Shown: piece by piece, positions 40,102 to 47,569 of the stretch
Layout: each line of letters starts with the position of its first letter
Numbering within the stretch: the first letter of the stretch is position 1
Source of the DNA: Brenneria izbisi
GTDB lineage: Bacteria; Pseudomonadota; Gammaproteobacteria; Enterobacterales; Enterobacteriaceae
Direction: 5' to 3'
Assembly: GCF_025840185.1 (NCBI RefSeq)
Contig: NZ_JAMPJU010000006.1
Span: 1 to 64,000, forward strand
DNA: 64,000 nt
Made by a program: the position numbers and the translations under genes
Notes under the pieces: model-generated
Seen by the model: the letters and a program-made list of their open reading frames with translations, nothing else
Database searches by the model: none
What the model was told of the DNA's origin: nothing

Positions 40102-40282
40102 GTTTTTGATCGGCGCGCCGACTTTTCCTGTCGTCTTGGCCATTCTGTCCAGAAATGGGATAAAAAAGGGCGGTAATCAGCGTGAAATCATCGCTTTTTG
40201 GGGAAAGAAGTATTGATTTGTACGTTATTTAACTTGAAATGAGCAAAGCATAAGCAAACACATCAATTCGATAAAAAAGCAC

Positions 40283-40311
40283 TAGACAGGCACTCGTTAA
40301 ATCCGTAGTAT
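40283..40311 (+). promoter_or_regulatory. Promoter of the argX-hisR-leuT-proM operon
   Basis: TAGACA (40283-40288), an exact 17-nt spacer and TAGTAT (40306-40311) are followed by a GC-rich discriminator CCCCTCCCGC, as expected for a stringently controlled stable-RNA promoter. It lies 21 bp before the first tRNA. Confidence 0.75.
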
Positions 40312-40332
40312 CCCCTCCCGCAACGGCGCTAA

Positions 40333-40409
<77 letters not shown>

Positions 40410-40500
40410 CTAAGTTGTGTGCAAGAGCTGCGGTGGTACAATTACCCCGTAAAGGAAGTACCGCGTAATAAAGCAGTAAATGTAGTAAAGCGTGGTTTAT

Positions 40501-40577
40501 GGTGGCTATAGCTCAGTTGGTAGAGCCCTGGATTGTGATTCCAGTTGTCGTGGGTTCGAGTCCCATTAGCCACCCCA
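40501..40577 (+). tRNA. hisR: tRNA-His (GTG)
   Basis: A 77-nt tRNA includes the extra 5' G typical of tRNA-His. The anticodon GTG lies in GATTGTGATTC, and CCA is encoded. Confidence 0.97.
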
Positions 40578-40603
40578 GATTCAAGTTTGTGATTGATGGT
40601 AAT

Positions 40604-40690
40604 GCGAAGGTGGCGGAATTGGTAGACGCGCTAGCTTCAGGTGTTAGTGTCTTAACGGACGTGAGGGTTCAAGTCCCTCTCTTCGCACCA
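40604..40690 (+). tRNA. leuT: tRNA-Leu (CAG)
   Basis: An 87-nt class II tRNA with a long variable arm (TGTCTTAACGGACGT) has anticodon CAG at 40638-40640 and encoded CCA. Confidence 0.97.
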
Positions 40691-40729
40691 CACAAACGAA
40701 AAGCATCAGTGATGCTATAGCAGTACATT

Positions 40730-40806
40730 CGGCGAGTAGCGCAGCTTGGTAGCGCAACTGGTTTGGGACCAGTGGGTCGGAGGTTCGAATCCTCTCTCGC
40801 CGACCA
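40730..40806 (+). tRNA. proM: tRNA-Pro (TGG)
   Basis: A 77-nt tRNA CGGCGAGTAGCGC...CTCGCCGACCA has anticodon TGG in the loop TTTGGGA. It is the last gene of the operon. Confidence 0.97.
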
Positions 40807-40813
40807 TACATTA

Positions 40814-40848
40814 AAAAAAGCACATCGCAAGGTGTGCTTTTTTTTTCG
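40814..40848 (+). terminator. Terminator of the tRNA operon
   Basis: AAAGCACA-tcgcaagg-TGTGCTTT is followed by a run of T, eight bases after proM. Confidence 0.9.
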
Positions 40849-40957
40849 CTGGCGATTTTGCACTATTAATTAGGCCTGGGCGTTGTTATCCCTTTGGAAT
40901 CGCCAAGGGCAACATGGCGCCCTGGCAATTCGCTTCGTTTTCTTATCGTCCCGTCAA

Positions 40958-41752
40958 TTAATTTGCCAATACCTGATCACTGCCGAAATATTTCTCCGCC
41001 AGCGTTTTCAATTGACCGTTCTGACGTAATACATTGAGTTTTTCATTAAAGCCAGCGAGGAGTTTTTCGCCTTCAGGCGTTTTGGCAAAAGGAAAACTGA
41101 CCAGTTCATTGGACAGCGGTTCGCCCACCAGTTTGAGCGGCAATTGATGCTTATTGATTTCCGCCAATAGGATCGGGCGGGAATTCACATAACCTTGCAC
41201 TCGGTTATTCACCACATCATTAACCGCGGCATCACGGGTTTCATAGGTACGGATAGTGACGCTGTTATCAGGAAAGGCATTACGCAGATTCGCGACGTGC
41301 GTCGATCCTAATACGCCCGAAATGGTTTTGCCTTTTAAGTCGGCTATCGACTGAATGTGATCATTTTTTACACTAGTAACGATTTGCGACGCATAAGTTA
41401 AATAAGCATCGGAAAAATTGTATTTTTTCTGGCGTTCGGCGGTATTGACGAAATTATTTGCGATGGTATCAAGTTTGCCCGCTTCCAATTGGCCCATTAA
41501 TCCGCTGAAATCGGCGGTTGTCCACTGAATCTTGTATCCCAACTCTTTGGCGATGGCTTCCGCTACATCAACGTCATAACCGACTAATTTATTATTTTCT
41601 TTATAAGAACCGGGAAAGCTTTGTCCGGTGGTGCCGATCCGCAGGACATTATCTTGCTCGGTAGAGGCTTGATTATCACACCCGGTGAGCGCAACGGCTA
41701 TTCCGATGGTTAACAATAGGGCTTTCAGGCCTGTGGAGAATGTTTTTTTCAT
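40958..41752 (-). CDS. Amino-acid ABC transporter substrate-binding lipoprotein (orphan paralogue)
   Basis: This 264-aa family 3 solute-binding protein starts MKKTFSTGLKALLLTIGIAV with lipobox ALTGC (C25), so it is probably a lipoprotein. It shares long blocks with the binding protein at 45180: TADFSGLMGQLEAGKL, VTIRTYETRD and GYVNSRPILLAEINK. The closest characterised relatives are FliY/YxeM-type cystine and sulphur-compound binders. No permease or ATPase is next to it, so it may feed the transporter 5 kb away. ATG 41752 fits the signal peptide; a frame from 41785 adds 11 residues before MKK. It is divergent from the dehydrogenase at 42007. Confidence 0.85.
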   Translation of the reverse strand: MKKTFSTGLKALLLTIGIAVALTGCDNQASTEQDNVLRIGTTGQSFPGSYKENNKLVGYDVDVAEAIAKELGYKIQWTTADFSGLMGQLEAGKLDTIANNFVNTAERQKKYNFSDAYLTYASQIVTSVKNDHIQSIADLKGKTISGVLGSTHVANLRNAFPDNSVTIRTYETRDAAVNDVVNNRVQGYVNSRPILLAEINKHQLPLKLVGEPLSNELVSFPFAKTPEGEKLLAGFNEKLNVLRQNGQLKTLAEKYFGSDQVLAN

Positions 41753-42006
41753 GCTGGCGTTCCTGTTTGAAATTAAATTGGACACCGCCTTATCATTAGA
41801 TTGTTATTTAAAGGGGGCCGATGCGGTGTATCCGCAAGGGACTATATCATCCGCAAAAAAGCGGGATTTATACCTTAACGTTATAATTTATTCCTTTTAC
41901 TTGCATTACAAATCTGCGGGGGATTCTTATTATGACAACCTCGTGCGGTTGGAATTGCCGGTAACGTAAACGGTGGTTATTGGTAAAAGAAAATGAAGGA
42001 ATCCTC

Positions 42007-43077
42007 GTGTTAACCATAAAGTCCCCCCTCGCTTATCACCATCGGGCTGGTTTATGCGACCAGGTGGGTGAACTGATCCGCGAGTTTGCCCAACGCATTG
42101 CCATCTTGACCAGCCCGCGAGCCTGGCAAGCGGTAGAAGCATCGCTAACGGCTAGTCTGGACAACAACGGGATCGAGTTTGATGTACATTTTCTTACCGG
42201 CGAATGTACTCGCACGGCGGTGGAATACCATCGGGAACGCATCGCGCAGCAGCAAATTCAATTTGTTTTGGGCATAGGCGGCGGACGCGTGCTGGATTGC
42301 GCCAAAGCGGTCGCGGATGGTCTGGATAATGGGCAAGTGGCGACGCTGCCAACGATTGCCGCTACCTGCGCGGCGTGGTCGCCCATCAGCATCCTCTATG
42401 ATGAACAGGGCGGGCATCAGGGAACCTATCCGTTAAAACGGATGCCAGTCATGGTTCTGGTGGATAGCTTGGTGATTGCGCGCAGTGATGTGCGTTATCT
42501 GAAAGCGGGGATCGTTGACGCACTGGCCAAGTGGTATGAATTTCAACCCTATCAGCAAAAAAATGGCAATAGCCTGGCGTTGAATCTCAAAATTCAGGCG
42601 GCGGCTTTCGCCCGCGATGCCTTTGATCGGTGGGGCGATCAGGCCGTGCGCGATAATCAGGATCAGCAAGTCACCGTCGCGTTGCAACATGTCATTGATG
42701 CCAATATTGCTGGCGCGGGATTAGCCAATAGCATGCGTGACGAGGACCCTTCGCCGGGGGTGGCGCATGCTATCCATAATCGCCTGACGCACCTGCCTGA
42801 ACTGCATCATTGGCTGCACGGTGAAAAGGTCGGGTTCGGATTATTGGTGCAATCGATTCTGGCGCGAGGCGACGGGCGGCCCGATAAAGAATTGCTGGCG
42901 CAATTACGCCGTTATGATGCGCCATTGACGCTCTCTGTGGCAGAGGAGCAACAGCCGGAGATCGCGAAATATTTGGCGAATAGTTTCAAGTTCCCTGCGG
43001 CCAGCGCCGCCATGTTGCCGTTCTCGTTGGCGCCAGAGGCAATAGAACAGGCTATTCTGGCGGTGGAGAAGCTATAA
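42007..43077 (+). CDS. Iron-type alcohol dehydrogenase family protein (HcxA/YbdH- or GldA-like)
   Basis: This 356-aa member of the glycerol dehydrogenase / iron-containing alcohol dehydrogenase group has a nucleotide-binding block VLGIGGGRVLDCAKAVAD and a LPTIAATCAAWSPIS stretch like E. coli HcxA (YbdH), a hydroxycarboxylate dehydrogenase. Probable metal ligands are the Asp in GIVDALAKWYEF and the His residues in GVAHAIHN and LHGEKVGFG. GTG 42007 has AAGGA six bases upstream; an upstream TTG at 41980 has no such site. It may handle a 2-oxo or 2-hydroxy acid from sulphur amino-acid breakdown, but substrate and link to the next operon are inference. Confidence 0.8.
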   Translation: MLTIKSPLAYHHRAGLCDQVGELIREFAQRIAILTSPRAWQAVEASLTASLDNNGIEFDVHFLTGECTRTAVEYHRERIAQQQIQFVLGIGGGRVLDCAKAVADGLDNGQVATLPTIAATCAAWSPISILYDEQGGHQGTYPLKRMPVMVLVDSLVIARSDVRYLKAGIVDALAKWYEFQPYQQKNGNSLALNLKIQAAAFARDAFDRWGDQAVRDNQDQQVTVALQHVIDANIAGAGLANSMRDEDPSPGVAHAIHNRLTHLPELHHWLHGEKVGFGLLVQSILARGDGRPDKELLAQLRRYDAPLTLSVAEEQQPEIAKYLANSFKFPAASAAMLPFSLAPEAIEQAILAVEKL

Positions 43078-43136
43078 TGGAGACGTTGTAAGATCGGCGT
43101 GTCGGTTTTATGGCAGAAATGGTATGGTAAACCCTG

Positions 43137-43167
43137 ATCTTCTGGATCTAAGATAGATCCAGAAGAT
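43137..43167. repeat. Perfect 13-bp inverted repeat before the lyase operon
   Basis: ATCTTCTGGATCT (43137-43149) and AGATCCAGAAGAT (43155-43167) flank a 5-nt loop AAGAT. No T-tract follows on the plus strand (ATATCGGGG). It may be the terminator of the upstream gene, an operator, or a 5' mRNA structure. Confidence 0.8.
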
Positions 43168-43190
43168 ATATATCGGGGCTATAAGCTGCA

Positions 43191-43199
43191 TGTTATATT
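43191..43199 (+). promoter_or_regulatory. Candidate extended -10 promoter of the lyase operon
   Basis: TGTTATATT reads as TG-n plus -10 TATATT, which would start transcription near 43206 and leave a leader of about 50 nt. There is no good -35 box (TATCGG at the expected place), as is common for extended -10 or activator-dependent promoters. This is inference. Confidence 0.35.
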
Positions 43200-43257
43200 C
43201 CCAAGATTAACAACGATAAAATCCCGCCTGATAAATCCAAACAAACGAGTAATCCAT

Positions 43258-44622
43258 ATGGCATCACATCTTATTGATTTTCTTCTTATAGGGAATAACT
43301 TTGGCACGCCTGAAATGCGGGACGTGTGGTCAGAACATAACCGTCTGACAAAGCAGGTTGAAGTGGAAGTCGCGCTGGCGCTGGCTGAAGGGGAGCTTGG
43401 CGTTATCCCGCAGGACGCGGCAAACACGATTGCCGAAAAAGCGGATGCCAGCACGCTGAATGTGGAGGACATTGCCAAGGATGCGGCCCGTATGAAGCAT
43501 TCTCTGATGCCGACGATCACCGCCATCCAGAAACAGTGCGGCGCGGCTGGCGAGTTTATCCATTACGGCGTAACCACGCAGGATATTGTTGATACCGCCA
43601 CCGTCCTGCAATTAAAGCAGTCTTTTGACATTGTTTTCCGTGATACTCAACTGCTGGCGGTTGAACTGAAACGTCTGTCGAAAAAGCATCAATACACGTT
43701 GATGACTGGCCGTACCCACGGTATGCAAGCGCTGCCGACCACGTTTGGTTTCAAGCTGGCGGTTTGGTTGGATGAGTTTGTCCGCCATCTTGAGCGCCTG
43801 CGCGAGATCAAGGAACGCGTGCTGGTGGGTAACATCAACGGTGCGATCGGAACCTATGCGTCCTTCGGTGAAAAAGGGCCTGAAATTGAGCGTTTAACGC
43901 TGGATAAGCTGGGCTTGAACACGCCAAACATCGGCTGGCAGTCCGCCCGCGATCGCTTTTCCGAATATGCTTCCGTTGTGGTGTTGATCAGCGGTACGCT
44001 GGGTAAGATTGGCAACGAACTGTATAACCTGATGCGCACCGAAATCAATGAGATCGAAGAACCTTTCTCAGAAGGTAAAATCGGTTCAACCACCATGCCG
44101 CATAAACGTAATCCGGCAGCCCTGGAAGGGCTGGCAAGTCTGACCGCGCCAGTGTTCAAAAGCGCTGCGTTGATCCATGAATCGATGAAAGTGGAACATG
44201 AGCGTGATGCGATGAGTTGGCGTGCGGAGTGGATCGCCTTACCGGAAATCAATATCTACCTGTCGGCACAGCTTCAGAATGCGTTGGGTATTTTGCGCGG
44301 TATGTCGGTGAATGAGAAACAGATGCTGGCGAACCTGGAACTGCAAAACGGCTTGTTGCTGTCTGAGAAGGTAATGTTTGAGATTGGCAAACGTCTGGGT
44401 AAACAGACGGCGCACCATCTGATATATGAGTGCTCCATGCAGGCATTCGAGCAGAACCAGTCATTCAAATCGGTTCTGTTGGCGCACCCGGTGTTATCGG
44501 CACAACTGACGTCCGCTGAACTGGAAGAATGGCTGAATCCGGCCAATTATCTGGGCAGCGCGCCTCAGAAAGTGGATGACGTGATCCGCTATGCGGATAA
44601 CTCCGGCTTGCTGCCAGCGTAA
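43258..44622 (+). CDS. Fumarase/adenylosuccinate lyase superfamily enzyme, probable S-(2-succino)lyase
   Basis: This 454-aa enzyme has superfamily signatures HYGVTTQDIVDT (102-113), TGRTHGMQALP (150-160) and GSTTMPHKRNP (276-286, with the catalytic loop Ser277). It resembles PurB, but housekeeping purB lies elsewhere in enterobacteria and this gene heads an operon for transport, acetylation and deacetylation. From memory, S-(2-succino)lyases reported from Dickeya dadantii and Enterococcus italicus replace YxeK in yxe-type clusters and split N-acetyl-S-(2-succino)cysteine into fumarate and N-acetylcysteine. I infer the same here. Superfamily membership is near certain; the substrate is less so. 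ATG 43258 has only a weak ribosome site. Confidence 0.75.
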   Translation: MASHLIDFLLIGNNFGTPEMRDVWSEHNRLTKQVEVEVALALAEGELGVIPQDAANTIAEKADASTLNVEDIAKDAARMKHSLMPTITAIQKQCGAAGEFIHYGVTTQDIVDTATVLQLKQSFDIVFRDTQLLAVELKRLSKKHQYTLMTGRTHGMQALPTTFGFKLAVWLDEFVRHLERLREIKERVLVGNINGAIGTYASFGEKGPEIERLTLDKLGLNTPNIGWQSARDRFSEYASVVVLISGTLGKIGNELYNLMRTEINEIEEPFSEGKIGSTTMPHKRNPAALEGLASLTAPVFKSAALIHESMKVEHERDAMSWRAEWIALPEINIYLSAQLQNALGILRGMSVNEKQMLANLELQNGLLLSEKVMFEIGKRLGKQTAHHLIYECSMQAFEQNQSFKSVLLAHPVLSAQLTSAELEEWLNPANYLGSAPQKVDDVIRYADNSGLLPA

Positions 44623-44634
44623 AAAGGTGACGTC

Positions 44635-45162
44635 ATGAGTACTGTATTTCGTCAGGCGACGCTGGAGGATGATGAATCCTTTCTGGCATTGGCATTGGCC
44701 GCTTTTGAACCGATACGTCAGCTAGGCATCAATTTTTCCGCCGCGCATGCGGATATTGAGTTGGTGCGCAGGCACATCGCTTCACACGGGGTGTATGTCA
44801 TGGTGAAAGACGGCATCATGGTGTCGTCATTCACCATCCGCTATCCCTGGGGGCCGGAGCCCGGCCCTTATGGTTTGCCGCATCTGGGGTGGTTCGCCAC
44901 TCATCCTGACTATAAAAAGCAGGGGTTGGGCAGGCAAATGATGACCTGGCTTGAGCAGAATGTTTTGATTGCTCAGCTTAAGGCGCCCGCCGTATCGTTG
45001 GGAACGGCGCAAAGCCATCCGTGGTTGGTTGAGATGTATAAAAATTATGGTTTCAGGGAGATCGGGCAAGCCAATTTAGGGAAAGGGCACCTGACGATTT
45101 ATATGGAAAAAGTTCTTGATGACCAACGCTATGACCAGTGGAAAAAAAGAAATTCAAGATGA
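44635..45162 (+). CDS. GNAT acetyltransferase, probable succinocysteine N-acetyltransferase (YxeL-like)
   Basis: The 175-aa protein is a GNAT domain. The acetyl-CoA loop is YKKQGLGRQMMTW, preceded by the strand LGWFATHPDY and followed by SLGTAQSHPWLVEMYKNYGF. It begins 12 nt after the lyase stop with AAAAGGTGACGTC as ribosome site. In yxe-type clusters the GNAT enzyme acetylates the amino group of S-(2-succino)cysteine before cleavage. That role is inferred from the neighbours; the sequence alone only supports GNAT. Confidence 0.75.
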   Translation: MSTVFRQATLEDDESFLALALAAFEPIRQLGINFSAAHADIELVRRHIASHGVYVMVKDGIMVSSFTIRYPWGPEPGPYGLPHLGWFATHPDYKKQGLGRQMMTWLEQNVLIAQLKAPAVSLGTAQSHPWLVEMYKNYGFREIGQANLGKGHLTIYMEKVLDDQRYDQWKKRNSR

Positions 45163-45179
45163 GGGGCATGCAAGTGATA

Positions 45180-45971
45180 ATGAAAAAATTAACGTTGTCT
45201 GTTATTGCACTGACGACGGCCTTTCTTGTGGCTGGCTGTGATCCTCAGGATGGCGCGGCGCAAGGTGAGAAAGTATTGAAAGTGGGCTCGACAGGCCAGA
45301 GTTATCCCAGTGGTTTCAAGCAGGATAACAAACTGGTTGGTTTTGATGTTGAGGTCACGGAAACAATCGCCAAGGATCTGAACTACAAGGTTGAGTGGGT
45401 GACGGCTGATTTCAGCGGTCTGATGGGACAATTGGAAGCGGGTAAACTGGCTACGGTAGCCAATGTGGTGGCGATAACGCCGGCGCGTCAGGAGAAATAC
45501 AATTTCGCGCAGCCTTACAGCTATTATGGGAGCCAGATTGTCACCCACAAAGATAATACGGCGATCAATACGCTGGATGATCTGAAGGGAAAAACCGTTG
45601 CCGGGGTGCTGGGTTCCAACCATGTAAACAACCTGAAGAGCGCCTTTCCTGACGGCAGCGTGACTATCCGTACCTATGAAACGCGTGACGGCGCGATGAA
45701 TGATGCGTTGTCCAAACGCGTGGAAGGTTACGTGAACTCCCGTCCGATTCTGCTGGCGGAGATTAACAAGCGCAATCTGCCATTCAAATTGGTCGGTCAT
45801 TCGCTGGTGGTGGAAGAAGTCAGCTTCCCGTTCCATAAAAACGAACAGGGTGACATTCTGCGTAAGCAGTTCGATGAAGAACTGAATAAAATGCGTGCTG
45901 ACGGGCGTCTGAAAGCGCTGGCGATAAAATATTTCGGTGAAGATATCACCACGCCTCCTTCCGCGCTGTAA
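45180..45971 (+). CDS. Amino-acid ABC transporter substrate-binding lipoprotein (YxeM/FliY-like)
   Basis: This family 3 solute-binding protein of about 263 aa starts MKKLTLSVIALTTAFLVAGC, a lipoprotein signal with lipobox LVAGC (C20). It is a paralogue of the protein at 40958-41752. It overlaps nothing from ATG 45180, 17 nt past the GNAT stop. GTG 45174 is an equally likely start, because GAGGGG lies seven bases before it. It should capture the amino acid substrate, in this operon probably S-(2-succino)cysteine or a related sulphur compound, for the permease and ATPase that follow. Confidence 0.87.
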   Translation: MKKLTLSVIALTTAFLVAGCDPQDGAAQGEKVLKVGSTGQSYPSGFKQDNKLVGFDVEVTETIAKDLNYKVEWVTADFSGLMGQLEAGKLATVANVVAITPARQEKYNFAQPYSYYGSQIVTHKDNTAINTLDDLKGKTVAGVLGSNHVNNLKSAFPDGSVTIRTYETRDGAMNDALSKRVEGYVNSRPILLAEINKRNLPFKLVGHSLVVEEVSFPFHKNEQGDILRKQFDEELNKMRADGRLKALAIKYFGEDITTPPSAL

Positions 45972-46049
45972 TTCGTGGCAGTCTCACGACAATTTTAATG
46001 CCATCGCTGCGGTATTGACCGCACGATGGCACTATCAATGGTATGACTC

Positions 46050-46721
46050 ATGAATATCGATTTTGCTTACCTGCTAAAAGTCTTTCCCCAGGTATTGAGC
46101 TATTTACCGACCACGTTGCTGCTTGCTGTGGTGTCGATGTTTTTTGCCATGGTTATCGGCCTGGTGCTGGCGCTGGTGCGTGAAACCAAAAACATCGTCG
46201 TGGTGAAAATCGTGGAACTCTACATTTCTTTGTTCCGCGGTATCCCTTCTCTGGTGCAGTTATTTATCATCTATTTTGGTTTGCCGCAGCTTTTCCCTGG
46301 GTTATCCAACCTGGATGCGATGTCGGCCGCCATCATTGGCTTCAGTCTGAAAAACTCGGCTTATATGGCGGAAATATTCCGTGCGGCGCTGGCTTCGGTG
46401 GATTACGGTCAGACAGAGGCCGGGTTATCCATCGGGATGAACAAAGCGCAGATTTATCGCCGTATTGTGCTTCCTCAAGCGATGCTCAATGCGTTGCCCG
46501 CGACAGGCAATACGTTTATTTCTTTGATTAAAGACACATCGGTCGCATTCGCGCTGGGGGTGTCCGAACTGTTCGCCGAAGGCAAGATGATTGCCGCGGA
46601 GTCGTTACGTTTCTTTGAAACCTTCCTGGTTGTCGGTCTGATTTACTGGTTGGTGATCATTGTTTACGCCTGGCTGCAAAAGCAGTTGGAAAAGAAACTG
46701 AATCACTCGCTACAGCGATAA
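46050..46721 (+). CDS. Amino-acid ABC transporter permease
   Basis: This 223-aa polar-amino-acid permease (HisM/GlnP type) has about five membrane helices and the cytoplasmic EAA loop EAGLSIGMNKAQIYRRIVLPQA that docks to the ATPase. The early block SLFRGIPSLVQLFIIYFGLP is typical. Only one permease gene is present, so it probably works as a homodimer. A 78-nt gap separates it from the binding protein gene; 9 nt separate it from the ATPase. Confidence 0.93.
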   Translation: MNIDFAYLLKVFPQVLSYLPTTLLLAVVSMFFAMVIGLVLALVRETKNIVVVKIVELYISLFRGIPSLVQLFIIYFGLPQLFPGLSNLDAMSAAIIGFSLKNSAYMAEIFRAALASVDYGQTEAGLSIGMNKAQIYRRIVLPQAMLNALPATGNTFISLIKDTSVAFALGVSELFAEGKMIAAESLRFFETFLVVGLIYWLVIIVYAWLQKQLEKKLNHSLQR

Positions 46722-46730
46722 GGGGCTGAA

Positions 46731-47492
46731 ATGATCAGTGTAAAAAATCTCACTAAAAGCTTTGGCGATCAGGTGGTGCTGGAGAATATCAGCCTGGATA
46801 TTGCGCAGGGTGAAGTTGTCGCCATCATCGGACCTTCCGGCTCCGGTAAATCGACCTTATTGCGCTGTCTGAACCTGCTGGAAAAACCGGAATCCGGTAC
46901 GATTGAGATCGGAGATCAGCGGCTGGATACGCATAGTTATTCCACCAAGGATGCCTACGCGCTACGTCGTCAGACCGCGATGGTATTTCAGAATTACAAC
47001 CTGTTCAAAAACAAGACGGCGCTGGAAAATATTACGGAAGCGCTGATTGTGGTGAAGAAAATGCCCAAAAAGCAGGCCACAGAAATGGGGCTTGCGCTGT
47101 TGGAGCAGGTCGGTCTGTTGCCGCAGGCGGCGCAGTATCCGGTAACGTTATCCGGCGGACAACAGCAGCGCGTCAGTATTGCGCGCGCGCTGGCGGTGGA
47201 TCCGAAAGCGATTCTGTTCGATGAGCCAACGTCGGCGCTGGACCCGGAACGCGTGCACGAAGTGTTGCAGGTCATTCAGAAGTTGGCGAAAAACAAAACC
47301 ACCATGGTGATTGTGACGCATGAGATGCAGTTCGCCAAGGAAGTCGCCGACCGGGTGATCTTCATGGCTGACGGTCATATTGTGGAGCAAGGTCCGGCGG
47401 AAAAAGTGATCAGTTTTTCTGATAATCCGCAGACACAGCGCTTCCTGCGCCAGTTGACCAAGCTCCCTGAACCCGTTGAGTACGATATTTAA
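46731..47492 (+). CDS. Amino-acid ABC transporter ATP-binding protein
   Basis: This 253-aa ATPase has all ABC motifs: Walker A GPSGSGKST (about 34-42), Q-loop VFQNYNLF, signature LSGGQQQR, Walker B AILFDEPTSALDP and H-loop VTHEM. It groups by sequence type with polar amino acid importers (GlnQ/HisP/YxeO). It powers the permease at 46050. The M20 gene follows after 77 nt. Confidence 0.94.
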   Translation: MISVKNLTKSFGDQVVLENISLDIAQGEVVAIIGPSGSGKSTLLRCLNLLEKPESGTIEIGDQRLDTHSYSTKDAYALRRQTAMVFQNYNLFKNKTALENITEALIVVKKMPKKQATEMGLALLEQVGLLPQAAQYPVTLSGGQQQRVSIARALAVDPKAILFDEPTSALDPERVHEVLQVIQKLAKNKTTMVIVTHEMQFAKEVADRVIFMADGHIVEQGPAEKVISFSDNPQTQRFLRQLTKLPEPVEYDI

Positions 47493-47569
47493 CTGAAAAA
47501 AAGTATCCTGACGGCCAGGCACAACCTGCATGCCCCGTATACAGGGCGGATAATGTGGAGTAAGCAGTA

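Noticed and set aside
40499-40720. 73-aa ORF across hisR and leuT
   Set aside because: It is made of tRNA sequence read as codons.
43258-44622. Housekeeping adenylosuccinate lyase (purB)
   Set aside because: Superfamily motifs fit, but the operon partners are transport, acetylation and deacetylation genes, and enterobacterial purB lies beside hflD/mnmA. A succino-thiol substrate is more likely.
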